Below the pieces are notes generated by a model. That model did no database searches. It worked only from the letters and a program-made list of their open reading frames with translations, and had not been told where the DNA came from. 64,000 nt of DNA from positions 124,001 to 188,000 of the forward strand of contig BRXU01000002.1 in NCBI GenBank assembly GCA_030267565.1, written 5' to 3'. The translations under genes were made by a program, and so were the position numbers. The first letter of the stretch is position 1; each line of letters begins with the position of its first letter. The DNA comes from Pleodorina starrii (lineage: Eukaryota > Chlorophyta > Chlorophyceae > Chlamydomonadales > Volvocaceae). This document shows, piece by piece, positions 20,301 through 31,780 of this stretch.

Positions 20301-21200
20301 ACCGCCTCCACCGCCAGCATCTGGGTGTGGTGCACCCGCTCCTGGAGAGCGGTGGCGCAGCTGCGGGCGCACAGCCTCACCGTCACCCAGCTGGAGTGGA
20401 GCCCCTCCAGCTCCCACCTGGCAGCAGTCAGCAGGGACCGGACCTTTTCAATATTCAGACGCAGCGACCCGCAGCCCACAACGGCGCCGGCGTCCCAACA
20501 GCAGCAGCAGCCGCAGGTCGTTGAGGGGCAGTCGGGCCAATCGGGCCCAATCGACGCATCGTTCGAATTGGTGTGCCGGGTCAAGAGCGCGCACGGGCGG
20601 GTCATCTGGAGCGTGTCGTGGTCGTTGGACGAGCAACTGCTGGCAACCGCCTCGCGCGACGACACAGTCAAGGTGTGGCGGACGGGAGGCGGTGAGCCCC
20701 ACGGCGGCGGAGGTGGCGCGGACGACGCGGGCTCCAATGGGGCAGCGACGATGGCACCGGCCCTGGCGGCGACGCTTCCGCAGTTCCCCTGTGCCGCCAC
20801 CGCAGTGGCCTTCGCTCCGCGCAAACCCACGGACACGTCCGGAACCGGCAGCGGCAGCAGCAGCGCCAGCGGCACTGCGCTGGGCGATGACCGGTCCTAT
20901 GTTTTGGCGGTGGGCTTGGAAGATGGCTCTGTGCAGATCTGGCGGCTGGCGGCGGCCGCAGCGGAGGGCGGCGGCGGCGCAGGGGCCCTGGTGGCGTCGT
21001 GCCTGTGGTCGGCGGGTGAGGCGTGGCGCCACGCGGCGGCGGTGCGGCGGCTGCGCTGGCGGGCCGCACCGGGCACGGCGACCGCCGTGTCAGAAGGGGA
21101 AGCAGCTGCTGCTGTCGCTGCTGGTGAGGGCGGCGCGCTGCAGTTGGCTTCGGGGTCGGAGGACCACTCGGTGCGCGTTTTCAAGCTCCGGGGCTGTTAG
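14355..21200 (+). CDS. ELP2: Elongator complex protein 2 (WD40), 1,150 aa
   Basis: ELP2 is the double WD40 propeller scaffold of Elongator, which modifies wobble uridines of tRNA. Thirteen exons fit in phase: 14355-14477, 14522-14678, 14855-15488, 15900-16094, 16245-16418, 16810-16975, 17302-17422, 17719-18092, 18391-18504, 18959-19142, 19350-19513, 19881-20027 and 20301-21200 (TAG). Family signatures in order: LCGHTGMVNCVLW, LEGHENWVRGVAF, SQDRYGRIWKLQ, LIGHEDWVHGLQW, TASMDRTMVIW, AHGFTGALHLWRQ, SEDQTARL, VSGSEEKVLRV, AALGLSNKAV, QNTLWPETHKLYGHG, LASACKAQ, AVSRDRTFSIF, SAHGRVIWSVSWSLDEQLLA and ASGSEDHSVRVFKL. It is about 320 residues longer than human ELP2 because of Ser/Gly/Gln-rich loop insertions, notably at 15190-15390, 17930-18050 and 19375-19440. 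The start ATG gives a conventional N-terminus leading directly into the first blade. Confidence 0.95.
17440..17581 (+). repeat. (GGGGA)n microsatellite in ELP2 intron 7
   Basis: A nearly pure run of the pentamer GGGGA, about 28 copies with small GGGCA/GGGA interruptions, immediately follows the donor of exon 17302-17422. The transcribed strand copy would be purine-only, and the G-runs satisfy the pattern for G-quadruplex formation. It is intronic, so the reading frames running through it are not coding. Confidence 0.9.
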
Positions 21201-22220
21201 GGAAGAGTTCGGGGGAGGAGTCGAGGGCGAGGCTTCGGGGATGCGCGCCAGCCGTTTTGGGGAGCGGCAGAAGGTGATAAGCTTGTGGTAGGCTGCGTGA
21301 GTGCCTCTCCTACGGCCGCTGCTGTTGGGGATAGACGTTGCTTGCGGGTGCGGCTGCAGTGAGGGTCGGCCAGACAGTGTTCGGTGTGGGGTTGTGTTTT
21401 CCAATAGGCAGCTCAGGGCGGTCAGGCCGAACGGGAGTGAAGTCAGCAAGGATGGCCAAGCCGGCCTCCTGGACCGGCATCTGCTTTGCCAAGGGTGTAT
21501 ATCAAGGTCATCGTAGGCTGCGAAGCTCACCATGGGAGATGTGATGCTCGCCAAGGTTAGGAGGGGCTGACTAATGCCCGAGCGCTGCTCTCACTTTATT
21601 ACGTGGTCCGCGGCATAGTTTCGATGCTTATTCTTCAGGAAAACAGCTATCCATCGGCCTTCAAACAGCTATCCATCGGCCTTCAGATGCACCTTCCATG
21701 TTGATGCTTTGGGACAGATGATCTCAGCCGGTGTTGTCTTGGCAGCAAATACCAATCCAACCTGGGCTCTTTGAATGACCGATCCAGTAAGCGCCATTAT
21801 TGTAGTTGCCGCTTTTGGGGGCCTCTGTGAGTATGTGGCTTGGCTCGTCAGCGTAGTGCGCGCGAGCGACAACCAGCGGGGAACCCTTCGGCGGAGGTCG
21901 CGGGCAGCCAGCCGCTTCTGCTGTCTGGGCTGCAGCCGCTTCTTCTCGTCTCTCTTGGACGTTTTCTGTCACACGCCCGGGGAGGCGCACTTACCGCCGC
22001 TGGAGCGGCTCTGAACGGAACGATCTACGAAACGATTCACCCTGACGCCCACCCTTGGACGACTCGCTAAAATCTGTGTCACGTGCAGCGCATGTCAGCA
22101 GGCAATTTAAGCAGCTAAAACTAGCGGTATACCTGGCAAGAAATTGCATAGAGCCCCAAACAGCCAAAGCAGGGCTGCTGGTCGGGTTAAGATTTTCACT
22201 GGTCTTTCCAGCCAGCCAGG
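21201..22220. other. Intergenic region, no gene seen
   Basis: Between the ELP2 stop and the expansin start. Contains a 22-bp exact tandem duplication at 21641-21684. Small ORFs here have no recognisable domain and no splice partners. Confidence 0.4.
21641..21684. repeat. 22-bp perfect tandem duplication
   Basis: Two adjacent identical copies (21641-21662 and 21663-21684) of a 22-bp unit beginning AAACAGCTATCC. It is a local duplication in the ELP2-expansin intergenic space. Confidence 0.9.
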
Positions 22221-24559
22221 ATGGGCCCGCCTGCACACAGGGCAGTGTGTAACACGGGCCGCAGAAAGCTGTGTCGGGGCTTGAGGGTTGTGGCTTTGGC
22301 GGCTCTTGCTGCCCTCCTCGCGGCCGCCAGCCTCAGCATCGCGGCGGCAGCTTCGGAACCCTTTGGTGGTGGACTTGGGGGTGGCCGAGCGCTGACGCAG
22401 ACTGCGGTGGACGGCTCGGAGGCCGGCGGCGCGAGCAGCGCCGACACCGGCAACGTCACCGGCGGCGGCAATGTAAGCACAGCGTCTCTGGGAGCGTGGG
22501 CGACTGGCAGCAACTTCTCCGTCCCGGTCACCGCCCAGGCGTTCCGCTTCGGAACCAGCGGCGAGGTGGGTTTGGGGGCTGGTCAGGGCCTTAGGGTGAC
22601 TTCCTGCAGAGCTCGTCGCAAGTCGTCGTGCTGCTGCTGCGCGCCCCGGCGAGCTTCCTTAGGCTTGGGGCGGCTGAAGACCCATGGGTCGCTTTGTGCC
22701 CCAAGCTGGGCGAACCCAAATGGCCCCTAGGGTGCGCCATCAGGCTGCCTCAAGTACCGGTGTATTGCAGCGCGTAGCTTTTCTGCAAATGGTACGATCG
22801 CGATACGGTACGCGTTTCGCAAGCGAGTAAAACGCATTTGTTCGGCTGTTGAGGGGTCTTGCCTGGCCCTACCTAAAATCCGCCACCTGTGTGCATGCCG
22901 ATCGCCCCTCTGCTTGCCAGGAGGTGACGCTGAGCAACAACTACTGTGGCTACGGCCCCTTGACATCCAAATATGTGGTGGGCATCTCCCCGGATTCCCC
23001 GCTGGCGACTCGTCGACCGCTGTCGGGCTGCGGGGCGTGCCTGGAGGCGGTGTGCGCAGCGGTGAGGCCCGAGGCGGAGGGAGGGAAGGCCCGTAATCTT
23101 TGAACGATTTGGTTTACGGTACAGTGGACAGTGGAAACACTCAAGAGGGCCGCCGGCGCACACCGCATCTGACGCTGTTGCGTCCGAAAGTCCGAAGCAG
23201 CGAGGCTTTCCGCCAGGCTGCCCTTTGGGGGGGGGGGTGCACCACCACACGTCGGAGATGCAGCGGCTGTGGGGAGGAGGGGTGCCAAAGCAGGACAGGG
23301 TCTCAGGCTTGTTTAGGTCCCGTGTCCCGTGTCTTTATTACCGTCCCCGTCACTGTTCCCGCTCCCGTCCCCGCCATCCTGCGTCCACACAAAAACGAGG
23401 GTCCGTTGCTCTGCAGGGCAGCACCGCGTGCTTGTACCCTGGAGCCGCCTCCCTCACTCCGGCCGCCTCCATCCAGCCCCCCGCCGACCAGCTGGGTGTC
23501 GTCAGCCCGGGCCGCCTGCTGCTGCAAGTGGTGGACACGTGCGACTCGTGCGGCCCGCTGGATCTGAACCTGCACGCCAACGCCTTCGCGCAGTTGGCTG
23601 ACCCACGGGTCGGCATCGCCAACATCACCTACCGCTACGTCGCCTGCCCCTCGCAAGGTGTGGCTGCCGAGACGGCACCGCGCAAAGGCCAGCGTGTTCC
23701 GCTTCCGCGTGTTCCGCTCCCTCCCCGCTGCTGGCCACTTCCCGCCCTTCAGTGTCTTCCGGGTGTCGACATTGCCCATCGTTTGCCCCATCGTTGCCCG
23801 ACCTCCTGCCGCCCATCCTCTCTCCCGGCCAGGCAAGAACATCAGCATCTACGTGAGCGCCTACCGGGAGGGCCAGGGCGGCTGGCTGCGACTCAGCGCG
23901 AGAGACGTGGCGGGCAACGGCCTGGTGGAGGCCGCCATTGCGCACTGCCCGCGGCCGCAGCAGGGCGGCGACAGCGGCGGCGGCGGCGGCGGCGGTGGGC
24001 TGATTCCCGGCTGTGCGGGCACACTGCGGGGCCCCAGCTGGCGGGTGATGCGCAACACGGTGGGCGCACAGTGGGAGTACAGCGGGCTGCCGCAACTGCC
24101 GCTGGATCTGCGACTGAGCGACATGGACGGCCGGGACATCATCGTGTGGTGGGTGGGGGTGAGGGTGGGGTTGAGGCTGGGGGAGGGTGGGCGGCGATAT
24201 TCCAGGGCCTTGGTGATACTTACATTGGTGGGGTGAGGTGAGGTGAGGTCTGAGGTGAGGTCTGAGGTGAGGTGAGGTCTGAGGTGAGGTTGCGTTCGCG
24301 GCTCAAGCCGCAGTCGTCGTGAAGCCTACCCAGTACCCAGTAGCCGCCCAATGCGACACTTGAGGCCTTTGGGAGCGCTCACTTTGGCGGCGTGTGCTGT
24401 GCAGTGCAGAGCTGCTCGCCAATCAGTGCCTAACGTGCCGTGTCCGCCTATTTCCCCAACCCATCGGGTGACAGGAACGCGATCACCAACACCACAGCGC
24501 CGGCGCTGTACGACACACAGGCGCAGTTCCCGCCGCTCACTCCTGCGGCCCAGCCCTGA
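22221..24559 (+). CDS. Expansin-like secreted wall protein (375 aa)
   Basis: Expansins loosen polysaccharide walls without hydrolysis; the protein is predicted to be extracellular. Five exons are in phase: 22221-22565, 22921-23061, 23417-23657, 23833-24148 and 24475-24559 (TGA). A basic N-terminus is followed by a hydrophobic signal segment (VVALAALAALLAAASLS), then a Gly/Ser/Thr-rich linker. The double-psi beta-barrel follows, with NNYCGYGPL, SGCGACLEAVCAA, VVDTCDSCGPLDLNL and DPRVGIANITYRYVACP; the acidic residue of the expansin HFD-type motif corresponds to LDLNL. The C-terminal expansin domain shows ISIYVSAYREGQGGWLRLSA, then WRVMRNTVGAQWEYSG and DIIVWNAITNT. I see no membrane anchor. The ATG at 22221 gives a somewhat long n-region; a later internal start is possible only if the signal peptide is kept. 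Confidence 0.88.
24236..24290 (+). repeat. Degenerate GAGGT(CT)GAGGTGAG repeat in expansin intron 4
   Basis: Short tandem runs of GAGGTCTGAGGTGAGG. The same simple sequence recurs at 47875-47902 inside an intron of the kinesin gene. Confidence 0.8.
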
Positions 24560-25959
24560 GGGAAAGAGCCGCGGTGCGGTGAAGGGCCGCGGTGCGGTGA
24601 AGGGGCCGCGCGGGCCATGTGGCATCGTTATGGCGGTAGTGAAAATGTAGTGGCAGCGCGCTGCGGCGGCGGTGGCAGCAGCAGCAGCAGCAGCTGTCTG
24701 ACCCGCTGTTTTCCTCCTCCCGGGCCGAACACGCCATCTTGAGGGCTCCTTCCACTAGACACGTGCATACGGCGGTGCATATCGGTTGGGCCACTCGCCT
24801 ACACTAGACTGCGCAACCTTCCAAGTTCCAACTCGACTCGACTTTAGGATTCGTGCTACGGGGAGCAGATCATCACGGTGATGCACGGAGGGAAATGTGA
24901 TGACGGAAGCTGGATTCGCAGAGCAATTCCGCACCTTCTCGTGCCGTACATGTCCGTACTATGCCGTACGGGCAGCTTCCTCAGGCTCCACGAAGGTGTT
25001 CTGGTGGTGTGTCCCCACCGCAACCCGGGAGGAGCGTCGTCCACTGGTTTTAGGTTTCGCACGCGCAGTTGCTGTTGCGGTGTTGGCGTTCCGATGTGCC
25101 TGCAAGATGTTGGGGGTGGGTTCCGAGTCGGGATGGGATTTGGAAGCGTTTGGAAGACGTCTGACGTGGAAGAGGGCTGACGTGGAAAGACGGGACGAAT
25201 CTCGCGCTGGCTCCTGCGACCCCCGATGCCCCACCCATAGCTGCCCAGGTGACCCTCGTGTGCGAGGCGGGTGGAGCCGTCCACCACGCACAAAGCTGCG
25301 ATGGGTTATAAACAGTGCTATATAGCTGCGCAAATGATTTCTAACGTGCGCTATGGTGGCATGTAACGCACTGTGCTGCAGTCTACGCGGGGCAGGCGGA
25401 GGGTGGCGTGGCTGCGTGTCCGATCTACGGTACTCGGCAACTGGCACACTTGTGCTCAATGCACCCGTATCGGGCCGTACAACAGAATCTGGCTGTCCCC
25501 GATGACGACGATGAGCGGTAGCTGAACGGTTAAAAGCTTGCTTGGAATGGCTTAACTTCCAGTATGTGCTCAGCGCACCATGGTGACGGCAGGCCATGTG
25601 CGGTAAACGCCGTACTGTTTCTGTCGTCGAGCGGGTTATATTTTAGACTGCCAGGAACGAGCGCAAGCCCTGCTTAGGGGCATCGAGTTTCCAAAGTGAA
25701 AACTTGTAAGCCTCTCACTTTCCCACTCCCGTATCTGGTGGCACCTCCAACAAAGTCCGAGAGTAGTGAATTCGCGTTTCTGGTTTATCTCAAACAAGGC
25801 ATTTGATTTGCAGTTAATTATGCCGATATTGAAGATTGCCCCTCCGTTTACTTTCGTAATGCTTGCTTCAAGAGCCAACAGCTGTGCGAGAGACGACAAC
25901 TCGTATCTCTATGGACAGAACTGACACAGCAAATTGTCCTACAGTTGGGCTTAAAGGCA
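24560..25959. other. Intergenic region, no gene seen
   Basis: Between the expansin stop and the permease start. A TGTAA at 25362-25366 is a possible but distant (800 bases) polyadenylation signal for the expansin. No exon could be supported on either strand. Confidence 0.4.
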
Positions 25960-28900
25960 ATGAAAACGCCCTTCCACGGGGCGTTCAGCCTTTTGGTGTT
26001 CCTACTTGCCATCATCTGCACCTATGCGCTCGCTCCTCAAGGCCTACGGCTTCGTTTTCGTCGCACAGGCTGGAGTGTGCCCGTGTCCTTCTGCTGGGTG
26101 CCCTGGCTTGCCACGGCCCTGCTGCTCATTGTCCAAGCCATCACTTTCGCCGACGTGGGCGTCGCCCTCAGCGGCGATGATGGGCTAAGGCCATGCTCAG
26201 TCGTGACGATGTACATCTCCCTCGCCTATCTGGCAGTCTCGTGCGAGATAACCGGCCTCTACGCTTGGCTGGCGCTGCATGCGGCCCGGTGGACATGGGG
26301 CCGGCCGCTGCTACTGCTGTTTACCTTCTTCGCATTATCTGGCGTGCTGACCGCAGCTACGGGCCCCGACGTCAGCCTGATTGCCCTGACTCCCATGGTA
26401 GTGTACACGGCCAGCGCATCCAACCTGGGCCCAATGACCTTGCTGGCGACCCATATGGGTGCCGCGTCGGTGTGGGGCATGCTGGTGCCCGTGTCCGGCA
26501 CCGTCAACATCATCGCCTCACACGCCTTCCAGCTCACCTTCATGCGCTTCCTGGGCTGGATGGCGCTGCCCACCTGCGGTGCGTGAGATTGGCGGGCGCC
26601 CCATAAACGGGGGTACGTTGGGCGGGGAGGACCAACTGCCAAGTGGCCGCCTGCGGGGCCGCTGCAGTGCGGTGCGTCGCGGAAGGCCGACTTGGGACCA
26701 AAAGGCCCGATGGCTGCACAGCGGGATGCCACCGCGCAGGGACTGCTGCCCCGTTCCCAATCTGTCACGTGGCGTCCGGGTTGAGAAACCGCCCTAACCT
26801 GCGTTGTGTGTCCCCCGCCCTCCGCCCCGCCCGCCCGATGCCATTGCGTGCGCCTCAGCGGCCGCTGCGGTGGTATTCGGGCTCCTGTACGTGCTGCTCA
26901 ACAGGCGACGCCTGGCGTCTGGATCACACGAGGCGGGCATGGCCGCCCTGCCTTACCCCGACCCAGGGGTCATGCTGCACGACCAGGTGCGGCTGACTGG
27001 GCTGGCGGACGTATCGGTAATTACACTGCCGTGTCAGTGCGCACCAGGTTTGCAGCATGCGTGGTCGCCCGGGGGCTGCCGCGCATACCCCTCTCTCTCT
27101 CTCCTCCGCAGCCCCTCGCCCTTCCTCACTCTCAGGCAGAACCGGCGCATGTGCATGCTTGCTGCCCGCGTCCGTACATTTTTAATGCGGAAAAGCAACT
27201 CCATTCGGTCACCATGTGCACGGATACGCATCCAGACTGCTGCCGCCACCGCCCACGACAATCACTACCACCACCACCACCAGCACCACCACCGCCTACC
27301 TGTCCCTGCCCTCCGCTGTCCCTCCCAGCCCAGGTGGGTGCGGCCTGCAGCTCCGCGCTGCTTGTTGGCTGCCTGCTGGCCCTGCTGGTGGCCCCCTGGC
27401 TGAGGTGGAGTGGATGGCTGGTGGCGGCGGTGTTCGCCCTCGTGGCTGCGCTCTACAACCTGGCGGCCAGTGCCGGGCCGCTGAGGGGAGCCATCGGCCG
27501 CCGCAGCGCCTACGAGCGGCGCCGGGTGCTGCAGGGGGAGCTGGCGCGGCAGGTGGGGTGGAGGAGAGCTGGCGGAGTGGCGTCGGGGCTGTGCGCTGGA
27601 GCGGTGCAGTGGAGGCAGGGACAGGGACAGGGAGGGGGGCAAGGTCCGCAGGGGGACGATGCCCCGCAAGGGCATCGGCGACGGCGCCTCATGCTCGCGC
27701 GCCTCGCTGAGGCGCTGACGCTCCTGCCCTGCGCGTTCCTCCTCTCCCAATCCCCAACCCCAACCTCTAGCCTCTGTCCCTTGCACGCGCGTTCGCAACC
27801 TTCTCTTCTCTCCCCACTTGCTGTCCCTTTGTGGCATGTCACTCGTCAGGGTCTGCACCGGCTGGTGAGTGACGAGGACCTGGCCGACCTGCTGCTGTCA
27901 GCCGCCCAGGACCGCCAGGCCTCATTCACCCGCCTGGCGACGGCAACAGCCAACCGGGTCACCGCCGCCGCAGCCAGCGCCGCCGTACCGCCGTTGGCGT
28001 CAATGCGCAGCGCCTCCTCCTTCGCGCACATGTACCCTGGACAGCAGCAACAGCAGCAACAGACGGCCGCCTCACACCACCGGCGGCCCTCTGGGGGCGA
28101 CTGGAGCCAGGGGCCCGGCCGCAACTCCTCCTCCAACGGCCTGCTTGGCGCCCGCAGCGGCAGCCTCGGCTACAGCCTGCCCAGCATGGCCTCCCTGGGC
28201 GGCGGCGGCAGCGGCAGCGGCCATGATCGCGGTGTGTCACCCTTGCGGCACTGGTTCTCGCGCCGCTGGTCGTCCTTCCGCGGCTTCTCTCTGCCGGCCG
28301 CCGCCAGCTCTGAGCTGGTCGAGGCGGCGGCGGACGCGGGGGCTGATCTGGGCATACTGGGCCAGTGCGGCGTGGGGCCAACAGCCAGCCGCAGCATTGC
28401 GGTCTCCACCGCCGCGGCGACTGGGACACGAGCAGCGGCGGCCCCCGCCGCCTCAGTGGTCGCCTCCGCGGGCGATGACGGCGGTGCGGCTGCTCCGCCG
28501 CGAGTCAGTGGGGAGCTGCAGCAGCTGCTGACCCAGGGGACGTCCGTGGCGCCGGACACGCTCGAGTGGTGGGCAGCCGCGGCCATGGCCGCCCAGGAGA
28601 TGCTGCGGGGGCGGGGGCTGGCGGGGCCGGCAGGGGACACAGCCGGGGACTCGGCGACTGCGGCAACTGCGGCAGCGACGGCGGCGCCAGCGCGTTCGCC
28701 GTCGCTGGAGGCGTCGCGGAATGCGCTTATCCGCGGGAAGGGGAACGCATGCGGGTACAGTAGCGAGCTCGGGGGCAGCCCTGGGTCGCAGCGACCCGTT
28801 AGGGGTCGCAGCGGCGGCAGCGGGAGCTTGACCTTCGGCAGCCCCTTCGCCGACCCCGTCGTTGTGCGGTCCCAGGAATGGTACGACCGCCTGGCGAGCG

Positions 28901-31780
28901 CAGCGGCCTGCGTCGGCCGGGATGGCGCCACCGCCGATGTCGATGTGGATGCACGTCAGGCCACTACGGTCACAGCCAGCGCCTGTGGCGGCAGCGGCGG
29001 CGGTTGCGGACTGGTCCGGACAGGTAGTCACAGGCGGCAGCGGTCGTATGAGAGTGTTAACGCACTCGCCAAGCAGCATCGGGGCTGGGCTACGCAGGGG
29101 GCCCGGTCCCATCCGCACCCGCACTTTTGGGGCGGCGACCCATGGGACGACCCACGGGACACCTGCGGGGCTGCGGACTGCGACAGTGGCGGTGGCAGCG
29201 GACACGGTGGCGGCGGCGTGTGGCGGTGGAAGGGCGCCGGTGCTGCGCGAGCTGGGGCGGGGCCGGCGGCGGGACGACCTCGGGAGGTAACGTCCGACGG
29301 AGGGTTCCGGAGCAGCAGAGCCGACGCCGCTCCGGTTTCGGAGGGCGGGGGCTTGCAGGGCTGCTGCGCGGGGTCCAGCACCACCGCCACTGCGGCCCTG
29401 GCCTCGCCGGGTGCCTCACCCTCGTACTACCTGGACCCCACCGGCGAGCCGGACCAGCGATCAATGGGGGCGGGGCCTGGCCAGGGCAGGAGCCCGGTGT
29501 CGGGACGACACTGGCAGCAGCAGCAGCAGCAGCAGCAGCCGGGGCGACCACCGCCGCCGCTGCCGTCGCTGCCCCCCTCGCAGCTTTCTCCGGATGTACG
29601 TCACAGCCCTGCCCGTGTCCGCATCTCCGATGTCAGCGCAGAGGACCGGAGAAGCGACCGCAGCAGCGACCCGGTGGCAGCGGCGCTACTGCCCCTCACG
29701 GATTCGGGTGACCTGCCTGCTGCTGCTGCTGCTGCTGCCACTCGCGGCGCGTGCGGGGCCGGCTGGTCGTTGGAACACCCGTTGGCCGCCGGAGAGGCTG
29801 ATGCCATCGTGGAGCCGCTCCCAGCAACACCGCGCCTGCAGCGCCGCCCGACGTTGCCGTCACCGTCGGGCTTTGAGGCTTTGTTCGGCTGCTGGTGGCG
29901 TAGCGTTGACCCCAACGACACGGCCGCGGAGTCGGCGGCGCTGCTGCCCGCCTGCGCCGCCGCCAGCGACAACCCGTGCCACGCGGCCGGGCTGCCGTTA
30001 CCCCCTCTGCCGCTGTTACGTCCGCAGCCGCCGCCGGCATTCGCTGGAAAGCCGTTGTTGTCGGCCGCGGACGCTCTGTCTAGGGACGCATCTTCATCGT
30101 CGTCGTCGTACATAGCCGCAGCGTACCATGGCAACGTGCCAATCGCTGTGTCGAACGGCTTTCCAGCCGCAACGCCGGGCGCGTCGGGCGCTGTCGGTGT
30201 CTGCCGAGTCAGTCCCTTTGCGGTCGCGAGTGGGACCTGCGGCCGTGGCCTCAGCGACAGCGGCGGCGATGGCGGCGCTGGGGTGGTGGCCGTCCGGTGC
30301 GGCGAGAGCCTTGTTAACGGCAGCACGGCCGGCTGGGGGCACCACAAGCTGCGGAGGCCGTCGGTGGCGCTGCTGATGCTGGGACCCAGCGAGGTGAGGG
30401 AGATTGCCCTGCCCTGCCCTGCCCTGCCCTGCCCTGCCCTGCCCTGCCCTGCCCTGCCCTGCCCTGCCCTGCCCTGCCCTGCCCTGCCCTGCCCTGCCCA
30501 CGGTGCCATCCTGCGCGCACGCGTTCTTGCCGCTGCATTACACTGCTGCGCAACACCCTCCCGCCCCCCCTCGGCCCTCGGCCCCCCTCGTCCCCGCCCT
30601 CCGGGTCCCTTCGCTCTGATTCGTGTTTGTTGCCCCGCAGGTGAGCTTCCTGGGCACCTTCGCTGCACTGCCCTGGGCCAACATACTTCACCTGCTGGGC
30701 TGGTTCGTGCTGGTGCAGGCGCTGCAGGTAAGGGGGGCCCGCTGGGTTGCCGGTGTGACACGTGTCAGCGGGTGGGTGCCGGTGGGTCCCGGAGGGCGGG
30801 TGGTCGCGGGTCAAGGGAGGGCTCGGAGTGTGCGCGCGTGCGTGCGTGCCTTGGGTTGCTGGGGGGAGGGAGTGCCAGGGGAGGGAGTTTGCAGGACTGG
30901 GAGAGCTGGGAAGGGGAAGAGCGCGTGGCTGGGAGAGGCGCGGCGGGTGGGGTCTCGGCCGCCGGACCAATTTTAACGGTCAGATACGCGCGACACGGAT
31001 ACAGAGCGGTGAGCCTCTGTACGCCGGCTGGGGGAGCGACCCGCGGGTCGGTGCTGCGCCTGGGCACCACTCCAGCTGTGGTCCCTCACTGGCCTCTTTG
31101 CTGCTGCAGTGCGGCCCCCCTCGGTGCTCCCGACCCACCTGGCCCCAACCCGTCGTTGGCTGGCGCAGGTGCACGGCTGGCTGGACTGGCTGGCTCACCT
31201 CCTCACCGCAATCACACTCGCCAAGGAGCCCGCCAGCACAGCCAACGAGGCCGCGGCTGCCGACGGCGGCAGCAGCAGCGCTTCCGTCGCCGGCGCTGTA
31301 TTCGGCATCGGCTGGCTGTCCCTGCTACTGTCCCTGTGCATGACAGGCCAGTCCGCAACGCTGCTGCTCGCGCGCGTCATGCTGATGATGGGGCCCCACG
31401 TCCAGACGTCGTCTGGCTCGGCGGTTGCAACAGCGGCGAGGGTGCAGGCTGGCTCCCAAACCGCAGCCGCCATGGGCCTCTGTACGGACAGGGGTGTAGG
31501 CCCCGGTTTCGGAGGCGGAGCTTCTGACAGCGACTGCGGCGGCGGCATCAGCGCTGCGCAGCACGGCGCCCGGTTGGCTCTTGTTGTTGCCGCCAACCTG
31601 GCTCCGGCTCTGTCGCTGAGCGGCTCGCTGATTGCGCTGCGCTGGGGGCTGGGGCTGCGAGACCTTGGGGTGCGGCTGCGGTACTGCAAGTACATGGTTT
31701 CGGGGCTGGCGCCGGCGGCGATTGCGGGCACGGCGGTGGCGCTGCTGGTGCTTTGGGGCGAGTGCCTGGCTTGGCGGTAG
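25960..31780 (+). CDS. ArsB/NhaD-superfamily-like membrane permease with giant hydrophilic insertion (1,402 aa)
   Basis: Six exons join in phase: 25960-26578, 26859-26986, 27334-27552, 27850-30393, 30641-30727 and 31169-31780 (TAG). The N-terminal half has successive hydrophobic helices, including SLLVFLLAIICTYAL, LATALLLIVQAITF and LLLLFTFFALSGVL. The block DVSLIALTPMVVYTAS followed by GMLVPVSGTVNIIASHAF has the pattern of the re-entrant anion-exchange helices of ArsB/NhaD/DASS permeases. More helices lie at 27334-27552. Exon 27850-30393 (848 codons) is a Ser/Gly/Ala/Gln/His-rich region with no membrane segments. Membrane sequence then returns (GTFAALPWANILHLLGWFVL; LALVVAANLAPALSLSGSLI; IAGTAVALLVLW), matching the second half-repeat of the fold. 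Substrate is unknown; arsenite, an organic or inorganic anion, or Na+/H+ exchange are all possible. The start ATG at 25960 is the first in frame. Confidence 0.68.
30406..30499 (+). repeat. (CCCTG)n microsatellite in permease intron 4
   Basis: About 18 perfect copies of the pentamer CCCTG, lying just 3' of the donor at 30394. It is intronic. The three forward frames read through without stops, which creates a misleadingly long ORF across the intron. Confidence 0.92.

Noticed and set aside
30406..30499. CCCTG run as an interstitial telomere
   Set aside because: The volvocine telomere unit is TTTTAGGG. The pentamer CCCTG does not match and is intronic.
26806..31527. A single 1,573-codon ORF covering most of the permease
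   Set aside because: It coincides with the true frame only within exon 27850-30393. Elsewhere it reads through introns, including the CCCTG microsatellite, in the wrong frame for the membrane helices.
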